Position numbers and translations under genes: made by a program
Assembly (NCBI GenBank): GCA_011009095.1
Contig: VTPC01004478.1
Span: 72,290 to 136,289, forward strand
From: Ignelater luminosus
Taxonomy: Eukaryota > Arthropoda > Insecta > Coleoptera > Elateridae
DNA: 64,000 nt
Direction: 5' to 3'
The notes under the pieces: generated by a model
Seen by the model: only the letters and a program-made list of their open reading frames with translations
Told to the model about the DNA's origin: nothing
Databases searched by the model: none
Shown here: positions 37,201-47,100 of the stretch, piece after piece
Position numbering within the stretch: the stretch's first letter is position 1
Layout of the letters: each line of letters starts with the position of its first letter

Positions 37201-38155
37201 TAGAAGTGGATTTTATAGTAACCATCGCGTAATTTCAGGACGCCAGTCTTGGAAAATGGTGCCACACGTTGGACATCCAATTATCACCAGGAGGCGACTT
37301 CGGTTGCTCGTGCAGTAGAGTCAGATACCTTCTTCTTGTCTTGAAAGATTTTTGCCTGCCTTTTTTATTTTTTTGTACTTAATACAGTAGTATATTTCTT
37401 TGCTTTATTTTTTTGTTTGTTGCTTTCTGTGGAAAGGAGATTAAAATTTTATTTATTATAAAATGAAATCCAAAGAATCGCGTTGAACAACTGGGCGTTG
37501 GGAGATAGAAATCGGGGAAGTGTCTCAACGTTTTGTCTGGTTGCTTGTGGTTGCTATTGCTGCTGCTTCTTGTTAAAAGTCGAATGGGCAGATGGCTAGT
37601 CGACACTGCTGTTTTGTGTTAAATAACTAGGAAAGCGAACGCTGCACGCGGTCAAGGATAGGATGGAGTGGGTTTCACAGCAAACTTTCGACTAACTGTC
37701 CGCCACATCTCGGCCCTGGTCGGTCCGGACAGAAGAGTGGAGGTTCTGCGGGTTGGTTCGCTCCATCGTCGGTTTGGTACCCACCACGGCTGACACTTCT
37801 AACTACTCGGCTATTGGTATGTCGTTGGTCTTCAGAGTCTTGATGAAATTTGAAACGTAAAACAGAGTTGTGGCAAGGAAGAGGAGGTATGGAGGGTTAT
37901 GAAATTGGGGAGGTTTTGTGATTGGGTGTCCCGAGCATTAGGTGCCGTGTTGGGTTAACTAGTGGCCTGGTGTGTGTTCTAGATGTCGTTAGAGAGCTCC
38001 AGGGCTTGAGCAGAGAGAATGACTGGAGGGTGTTTGAGAGCTTCTTCTTGGGTTTTCTGAAAATGGGACAGGAAGGGGTCTTAGAGTATTGAGAGCGGTA
38101 ATTTGGTTCTGCTTGATGGTTCTTTTCACGAAGCCTCTACGCAGCTTTCTTCTTC

Positions 38156-39240
38156 CTACGTCTCGAAACAGATAAAGCGATAATCCAAGAGAGGACGCAC
38201 CAGTGTTTTGTAGGTGTAGATGATGGTGTGCTTGTAGCATCCGCAGATGCGATGTCGCAGCATCGCTTGGCTTTTTAGTTCCAAGAAAGGGTTTTCGAAA
38301 ACGTGATGCCCAGGTACACGGCGATGAGAGACAATAGGAAACAGCTGCCTCATAGTTCAAGATGAACGTTATTGTCTGAGAGCCTCAGTCTCGTACACAG
38401 GTTCGGGTATTTGAAAAGGATCACCTGGGTTTTGTTGGGGTTGGATCTCATCCTCCACCGCTGAAACCGGACTCCAGATGGGCGAAGTTGGGCGACAGAT
38501 TACTGGAAGCGGCGGCAAAAGAAGGCGATGTAATGTATCCTTTCTGAAGTCGTGCGATATCGTGGCAATAGAAGATAAATGCTCGCGCTCGGAGTGTAAA
38601 CGCAGAAGAATTGTCGACCAACTCTTACCCAGTGGCGGCGGCATATCGGGAAGCTTCGGATAATGCGCATGAACTGAGAAGGGATTTCAACGACGAGGAG
38701 CTTTTGAAGAAGCCCTTTGTGTCCAACCTTGTCGAATGTACGTTCTACGTCCATGAAGATCGCGAGCATGCACCTTCTGATGTTTAGGGCCGCGCTAGCG
38801 TTTGTCTGGAGTTTTAAAAGTAGATCCTGGGTAGACATGGCGGGACGGAAGCTGTATTGGGTCGGGGGAGGATGACGTACGTGGTCATGAGATCTCGCAG
38901 CTTTTCGGCGAAAATCCTCTTGAACACCTTGCCTAAGACGTTGAGCAAAGCGATGGGGCAATAATAAAGGAATCGTTGTTGTTTTTGTTGGTCTTAGGAA
39001 TCATGATCACGCAGGCGGTCTTGAACTGGCCGCAGCAAAGACAGCTGTCGAAGATGGCGGCTAGGAGCTCTAGATCTTCGCGTGGCAGTTGGCGAAAGGC
39101 TCTTCGGGTCAGAAAGTCTTTGATGGTAGCGGAGTTCTTGCCGGAGGCAAGGGCTGTCGCCGTTTCTTCCACTCGGATGGGACGAAGCATATCTAGGTAG
39201 AGGTGGACAATTGACGTTAATACATTTAAGTATATATAAG
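38156..39240 (-). pseudogene. Jockey-like LINE reverse transcriptase
   Basis: Pieces on the minus strand include EETATALASGKNSATIKDFL and AVIMIPK-like VIMIPKTNKNN near 39000, DVERTFDKVGHKGLLQKLL at 38700-38760 (first Asp block), and a YADD region lost in a broken stretch near 38540. The connection domain gives KTLVRPLLDYRFIC at about 38160-38200. Order and wording fit Jockey RT. It contains frameshifts and stops throughout. Confidence 0.78.
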
Positions 39241-39419
39241 TGGGACTGAGGTATCGACTGCGTTTTATATTGTGGTGGTAAAATTGTGAATGGCGGCCTT
39301 GATTTCGCGGAAGATAGTCAGGGACGGATCGACTGGGAGATTGTCTGTGAGGTGAGTGCGGAACGCGTCCCAGTCTGCGTGTTTCCAGTCTCTGCATGTT
39401 ACGATGCGTGAATTTAGAG

Positions 39420-39803
39420 CTATGAGTTGGTGATTAAGGGTGGATGATTGTTGGTGATGTAACTGGCAGCGGCAGTGGCGGCTGGCTTGGAGAAGAAAGG
39501 TGTGAGATTGTCGGTGACCAGGATGTAATCGACGATCGACGATCTGCAATTGATTAGAGTGGGGCTGGTGTTAGGATATGGGAAGTGTTCGGCGGGAATG
39601 TCGAAGTCTGAGCAGAGTAGGCTATTGAGTATGCGGAAACGCGGTGCCTGGGGGCGAAGATGAAAGGGCTTTCTTTCTTTATAATGCGGAATCCAAAGAG
39701 AGTGATTCTCTGTGTGGGTTTGAGATGTGTCTCGGCGACGGAGAGGATAAAATTTTCCACGAGTCCAACCATAGGCGTTCACAGTTCCAAGTCGCAGGTC
39801 CAT
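39420..39803 (-). pseudogene. Jockey-like LINE endonuclease
   Basis: The 127-residue frame starts with LRLGTVNAYGWTRGKF, the usual N-terminal entry of the apurinic-type endonuclease, and ends with RSSIVDYILVTDNLTPFFSK, which matches the conserved LDI region near the active site. An overlapping frame (39772-39554) carries VAETHLKPTQRITLFGFRII, with the catalytic ETH motif. The frame alternates, so the product is broken. This domain normally nicks target DNA for insertion. Confidence 0.78.
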
Positions 39804-40490
39804 AAGAGATTTCTACATAAACAAGAGGAAAACGGAGAATTTAAGGAAAAGGTGACGTGCATCAAGTTTCCGGAGTAGAATAGAAAGATGTGGAGTCCGA
39901 AAACTACCTGATGATAGAAGACAAGGTAGATTAAACGTGTTGACGTTGGGTAAGGAAAATGTTTAGCATAGAAATGAGGCTGTTCTGTGCCGTTGCGGAA
40001 TTGCTTTTTATCAAAAGAGATCAATGAGGAGCTTTGGTTGGTAAGAGGATGTACCAGGGCTCGTTCAATGCCATTAATAGAGCTTACTCAAGTGCTAAAC
40101 CTCAAACCGCGGCTGCGTACATTATGTTTGAACAGAAAACTGACTTTTATAACCTCAACCGGTTTTTGAATGATAGCATGCTGCGGCGGTTAAGAGAGAT
40201 ACTTGAGAGCAAAACCTACTTTGTAAACCAATGTGTAAACTTATAACCAAGATAACATAGTGATGGACGCCGCCGAAACCATTTCGTTGTTTGTTGATCT
40301 AGATTGTAGTGATCTTTTAGTGTTTATTTTGCGATTCTAGTCCTCGAGCTTCTCGATGGCCTTTTATGGTTTCTCAACGACCAGCGCGGTGTCACTGAGT
40401 CAGTTACTCTTATAAGGGCAAATGCCGTTGGCGGAAAACGTGAGTTTCAAGTTGTGTGTCATCGAGGACAAGAGCTATGTAGCATCAGAC

Positions 40491-40560
40491 GCTTCCTGGT
40501 TTGACTGGTAGAACAAAGATTCGGTTTATCAAAAAAGTGAGTTTGAACCCCACGAGAAAT
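40491..40560 (+). ncRNA. tRNA-like segment (tRNA pseudogene or SINE head)
   Basis: TGGTTTGACTGG resembles the polymerase III A box and AGTTTGAACCCC resembles the B box, about 30 bp apart. The surrounding GCTTCC start and the CCCCACGAG end are like insect tRNA-derived SINE heads. Both boxes differ from consensus and the acceptor stem does not pair well, so it is not a functional tRNA. Confidence 0.35.
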
Positions 40561-41145
40561 CTAAAATCTTTCATAATTATGTATAACATTCTAGATTGAT
40601 CTGCTTTCACTATTGAGTATTTTGAGTAATTTATTTTTGTCATAACGTTAAAGACTCGAGGGAATATACTCTTCTTGATCTACACAGTTTTGTTAAGATT
40701 TACAAGATATGTTAAATTGTTTTAATTCAGAAAATTACTCAACAAAGAGCTTTCTGGACTTAATCACTTCGTCTTTTTCTAAAGCATTGTGCCTGATAGC
40801 TTTTTTTTGTTAGGGTTTTCTTGGTTCTCTAAAATATTCTTATGAGCCGCCTTCATCTGAAAATGCTGAAGGATGCTTACCCTCGTGTAAAATTCTTTTA
40901 ATTGTGGTTTAATTAGATAATTCTTCAATTTCAATTTTTGTCAGTTTGCTAATTAACTACAGATAAAAAATGTTTGTATTAAAATTGAACAAGTATCTAT
41001 TAAAAAATGACATGTTGAAATATACACAATCGTATAAAAAAATATACATTTTAATAAATAATTTATATAAAAAACAGTTTATTTTTAAAGCTATTAAAAA
41101 AATTACAAAATATAATACAGTCTTTCATAAAATACTAAACTAATC
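40561..41145. other. AT-rich 3' flank of gene B
   Basis: Contains the polyadenylation signal of gene B and no other feature recognised. Confidence 0.5.
41078..41083 (-). terminator. AATAAA polyadenylation signal of gene B
   Basis: A perfect AATAAA on the minus strand lies about 65 nt past the gene B stop codon, a normal spacing. Confidence 0.6.
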
Positions 41146-44100
41146 TTAAGGTTTCATGTTATCTAGTATCCAATCCATATAGTAGTCCACCCTTGTGTAA
41201 ACTCCAGGAAAACCGTCTTGTCCACAAAATCGCGGTCCAAACGATACAACCCCGTACTGAACAAATCTAGCGTCATTATTGTGATAAGCAATCACTTTTA
41301 AAGGACCTCCGCTATCACCATTACAAGAATCACCACCATTTATGCCTCCCGCGCAAATTTGCCTACGCGTTACAATTGCTTCTGTTTTCTCATACGCTTT
41401 GCGGCATTGCTCTTCAGACACGACTGGTACATTGACTTGTAACAAATCAAGACTTTTTCGGTCTTAAAAAAATATAAAAATTATAATTGAAAACGAAACA
41501 TCTTTTATGTTAAGTGGACTTTGCACTTTTATTACCTGTCTCTGTAATTCCCCAACCAGTAACAGTAAGTTTGGCATTTTCAAAATTTTTATTTCTTAGA
41601 TCTTCAGTTGTTGGAAGACAGATAGGTTTTACGCTGTCTAAAAACAATTATATATAAAATGGAATCAAATAAGAAGAAATATTCTCTTACCAACAGCAGA
41701 ATTTATGCGACTGGCTAATCGGATCAAGCCAATATCGTTTTCTAATGTTTTAGAATCATACCTTGGATGTGGAATTACTTCTGCTATGTCTATATCTTGA
41801 ACGGGATCAGCACAATATCTATTTCCCGACACTTCTTCGCAATCAGGGTCTGTATTAATGGTGTGTTCTCCAACACGAACGCTGACTCTATGAAGAAAAA
41901 ACACAGTTGATGTAGTATTCCCAATAAGAACAATAAAATGCATACTTACAATTGCAGAGTTGCACGACTTACAACACAATGAGCGGCAGTTAAAATATAC
42001 CAATCGTTAATCACGGTTGCACCACATCGAAAATCTGTACTACCAGATTTTGCCAATTTGTAATTTAATAAGGCCATCCAAGGATATTCAAAAAGTAAAG
42101 TTTTATTTCCAAAAACAATTCGGTCTGATAATACTGGTCCACATTCCATAGGTAAAAGTCCTATATTTCTATGATTAGTAACATCCGGTGGTGATTCGTT
42201 GTTGGGATTTTTTGAAGACGGTATAACAAAGTTGCTATCGGGACAACAGACTCTCGCTGAATTGTCAACAATACACTGGTAAGAACGTAAAATTTGCACA
42301 TCAGGAGGAGATAAAGGTGAAGAGTTTCTGATAAAGTCTATTATAGGTTGGCATTCTTTTACTGGCACGCATGTTCCTGCACTCGCACTAGGAGTTGTAC
42401 ACTTTAGAGCTTCTGTAATAAAAAAATAGTTAAGTAAGAGACAACAGAACTTTAAAATTTTAAGTTACCTTTTTGGTGATTCTCAAGTTCAGGTGTGACT
42501 GCTGGATCTGGTGCTAGAGTCGATGGAGTAGCTACTACGATTTTGTTGCTATATGGACAGCATACTTTGATGGCGCCTCCAGTAACGCCACAAACGTAGC
42601 TTTTTAATGTTTCTTTAGCAACTGAGGTCGGGGATACAGCACTGTCAATATATTTTACGATAGGGTCGCATTCTCTTAGTAGTAGACATCTACCTACACC
42701 ATTATCAGGCGTCCGACAGCCGTCATCGTCTATGACCCATTCTGGAAAATAAACGAAAATCGAGATGTTAATTTTATCCTTTTGTTAGTTAGTATGTCAT
42801 AATAAATTATTTTCCTATTAAAACTAAAAGCTTAACTAGCAATGTTGAATATTAGCGTTTTAACAACCTTTTAAGTGATTAAGTCTTTACATTCTAGTTA
42901 ACATACTTGGAAATCGCATGTTAATTGAGTTCATGAAAGATTTGCTTTTTTATATAAAATTTAGAAATTTTGGAACAACTTCAATGAAAATTATAACCTT
43001 TGCGGTAATTAAAAATACCTGAAACAGAGAATATTTATTTTCAAGGAAAGCCAAGAATCTAGAGCAGCACGAAATGAGTTTCCAAAATACTGACACTGAT
43101 AAATCAATGATTATAATCGGAGATGGGCAGATCGTTCACAAGAAGATTTTTTTTTATTTTTGAGATAATAACATATTTTGAGATTTTGGATTTATTAGTT
43201 GATAAATGAAATAGCATTATAGACTCTATCATCTTACGGGCCCACCATTGAACCACAGCAGGAAATTTGACAAACTTCAATATTTTAGTTACGACGAGTC
43301 AACAACCGGATATACAAACGTTGGGGGGCGGTTGCTACAGGTTTAATAGACCGTCAATAAATATTTTATGAAATTTAGTCTTTTTACCGTTACGAAGGAA
43401 ATTCTTTTAAAAGGCGATCGAGAAGCTCGAGTAGTAGCGTTACGAAGTAAACATTAATAAAATCACTGCAATTTAGATGACCATCGTCTTGTCGGCGTCA
43501 TCACTATATTATCTACAGGCTGAGCCTACACAAGTCAGTTTTCTGCTTAAAAGTGACGTACGCAGTTGCGGTTTTAGGTTTAGCACTTGAATGAACTGTA
43601 AGTCCTACAGATTCGCATTCGAAGAGCCTTGGTACATCCTGGTACCAACCGAAGACCGTTATTGGCCGACCCGCTGTCTCTACCACCGGCCTTCTTTGAT
43701 AAAAGGCGATGCGCAACGGTACAGAGCAGCAGTGTCGACTAGCCATCTGCTCATTCGACTTTCAAAAAGAAGCAGCTGCCTCCACTTTCAACAGCAGCAG
43801 CAACTTCAAGCAACCAGAGAAAACGTCGCGACATTTCTCCGAGTTTTCTCTCCCGGCTCTCAGTCGTTGCATGCGATTTTTTAGGTTTTATTTTATGTAA
43901 TAAATAAAACCCTAATCCTCGATCTTCAGAAACCAACAAATAAATAAAGCAAAGAAAAACACTAGTAAATGAAAATAAGCTATTGCAAATCTAAAGGAGA
44001 AACTAAAAGAGCTAATAAAATAAAAGAAAAACAGAAGGGCAAGCAACTCAGATTAGTATCAGAAAAAAAGAACTCCTAAGTCAAAGTTTGCCTGAGTTTG

Positions 44101-47100
44101 CAGCTACCTGGCTCGTTAGATCGTCAAACCGTCATGGTTCTAATCAACTAACTGGTGCAACACCAGCGCATGTAAACTGCAACTCCGCTACCTGAGTTCG
44201 CCGCCAAGAACTATGAAAACCCGCCTTGCCAGCCATACCACGCAACCATTGGGTTCAACGTATAGCACCTCAGTTGAGTCAAGAAGCGATGAAGTAGTGG
44301 AGGCATAGCTCCACTCTTCTAGTCGCCTATAACGATTTCAAAACCACTTCCCTAAACGACTTTTGGAGTAAAACGCGCAAGATTTAATTCCGGGCCCGAT
44401 TATGAGAAAATCGGCAAGAAGTTCAAAAGCCAGTGAACGACTTCATTAAAAAAAGCAGCTCCTTGTCTCGCTCCGAACCTCAACAAAGCTGAACTCATCA
44501 CGCTGTGCAAGACACTCATGAAAAGGGAGTTGGCTGTCCACTGCGCCTCCAGCGTACCTGCTAACCAAGCCGCTTTGATAACCGGCGCAACCGACGTCGA
44601 ATCAAAACTAAAAGAACTCGACGCCCCGAGGTCCAAGCCCACGACAACCAAATAGTCGGAAAACGATTCCACCGTGCTGGCATTGCTTAGAAAGATACTT
44701 TTATTGAGAACAAATCGACAACGAGATCCAGGGAAAAACCGATGTGATTTACAAGCGTGGACAATTGTCAAAAGATCTTTTACGGTCGGAAATAATTCTT
44801 CTACCCAAGAAGAAGGATACAAAGAAATGCGAAGAACACCGCACGATTAGTCTAACCACGCATGCAGCAAACATACTGTTGAGGGTGTTAAGTAAAAATC
44901 TAACTAGAAAGATGTAAGAGAAAGTAGCAGAAGAGCAGCGTAGATTTGGAAAAGGAATAGGCACCAGAGATGCAAAAGGTGTAGTATGTAAGATTGGAGA
45001 AAGATATCTTGAAAAGCGAAGAAGATTGAGCATCTGTTTTGTTGATTTCGAAAAGGCTTTTGACTGTGTGCGCTGGGAAAAGCTGATGGGGATATTAAAA
45101 CAAAAACGAGTAAATTAGAGAGAACGAAGGCTCATAGCAAGTTTGCATTTAAATCAGGAAGCAGTCATCAGGTTGAGAGATAAATGAACGGGTTAGTTCA
45201 ACATCGGAAGAAGAGTAAGACAAGGATGCCCATTGTCGCCTACACTCTTTAATGTAGAATATATGGTCGAGCGGAAAAGCAAAAAGCAGTAAAAGTGTAA
45301 GGAAAAAGAATAGTAAGTATAAAGTTTGCAGACGACATGATATTGCTTGCCGAAACCACGAAGAAGCTGGAAAGCATACTGCAATACCTGTAGGATATGA
45401 GGAATGAGTTTGGGCTGAGGATAAATGCAGAAAAAACGAAGGCAATAAAGATTGGAGGAGTGAAAGATATGATGATAAAAATAGACGAAAAAAAATTGAG
45501 CAAGTGAACAGGCGTAGAGGTCATAAATAAAAGAAAAACATCCAAAAGATGTTATTAGGCGTAGAGGTATTTGGGTACAAAACTAACAACTAGCTGGAGA
45601 AGTAAGAACGAGATAGAAACAAGGACTGGAATGGGATAAGAAGCTGTCTTGAAGAAATAGAGACTAATGACAAGTAAAGTCGATTTAGATCTAAGGAAAA
45701 GGTTAATAAAGTTTTCTGTATGGAGTGTGTTCATGTACGGAAGTGAGACAAAGGAAGAGTTGCTGGTTTAGATATGTGGCTGTAGAGAAGACTATTAGGC
45801 ATTAAATTGACGGACCGGATAAGGAATGAAGAAGTTTTGGAGAGCGTAGGAGATCGAAGAAAACTATTGGATGTTGTAAACAAAAGGAAAAAGAACTGGA
45901 TAGGATATGTACGGAGGGGGAATTGCTTAATAAAAGATGTGTTAGAGAGTTTTGTCGCAGAAAAGAAAAGAAGAGAAAAAAAAAAGTTGAACATGACGGA
46001 CGATTTGAAAAAGGAAGAAGAAGGATATGTTGGTGTGAAGAAGAAAGCACAGGAGAGGATAGTGTGGAGAAGTCCCTAGGAAGGGTCTGTGGAAACAGAC
46101 AACTTTTGATAATAACAGAAAAAAAGTTAGAAAAAAAGATCCATGTAGCCTAGTGCATTGGCTAAACTAATAACAAACACTAATGAATGTAGGACGGTGT
46201 CATATAGGAAGATGATGATGACATCAATCAACATTGAAGGAATATCTGTACATAAAGAAGTTTTATTATGTGACGTACGTGATAAAAACAAATGTGATAT
46301 TCTACTAGTCCAGGAAACCCATTGTGGGTCAAATAGTCGCAGACCAAATCTAAGAAGTATGAAGCTTGTTTTAGAACGGCCTCACAACCAGTACGGTAGC
46401 GCTGCCTTTGTCAACTTCTCTAACTTGTAACATTGATATTGAATTCCTTACTGTTGAGGTGAAAGGGTGCACAATCATGTCCGTGTACAAGCCACCTAAT
46501 ACCAACCTTGACTTTCAGGAACCATATAACCTCCTCAATCAGAATAGGAGATTTCAACTGCCGTAGCAACGGGTGGGGGTGCAGCGAAACCGCCAAAAAT
46601 AGAGACATGGACCGAACAAAAAGACCTAAAATTGATTCATGATCTAAAGATACCCACAATTCCGATAACATTTTCTAGCTGACCTCACTCAAAAATCTGT
46701 TATGGACTCAATTCCAAATACACAATATAAAACAATAGTTTATAAGGTGTTAACTGCCGCAAACCCAGAAATAGTCCCTCTCAAGAGACGTTTCAACTTT
46801 AAAAGGGTAAAGTGGGGGGTTTTACAAAAGAGCTAGATAATGAAGTAACTAAACTAGAACCTAAACCAGAAAACTATGAAACATTTGTTGAAGTAGTAAA
46901 AAAAGATCACGGAAACACATACCAAGAAGATGTAGAACGAAATATGTCCCAGAACTCAACGAAGAATGGGAGACCCAACTCAAAAAGTACCAAGAACTAT
47001 ACGATAGCAATCCTTTTTCTGATGAAACAGTTGAGCTTGGCAAACAGTTAACGAAAGCAATATCTAAGTGTAGAACCGAAAGATGAAGCAAGCTTGTGGG

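Larger units (their letters stand above)
37350..40400 (-). mobile_element. Jockey-like LINE, full-length but decayed
   Basis: In minus orientation it has a 5' untranslated part (about 40400-39990), an endonuclease (39800-39420), RT (39230-38200) and a 3' part ending in an A-rich tail near 37360. The 5' and 3' parts are matched by the copy at 43405-43960, which confirms the borders. Frames are broken in many places, so no ORF is intact. The only long open stretches are pieces of endonuclease and RT. Confidence 0.82.

Noticed and set aside
45149..46050. several long minus-strand frames rich in Phe, Leu and Ser
   Set aside because: They are antisense shadows of the A-rich plus-strand LINE, which has clear RT motifs.
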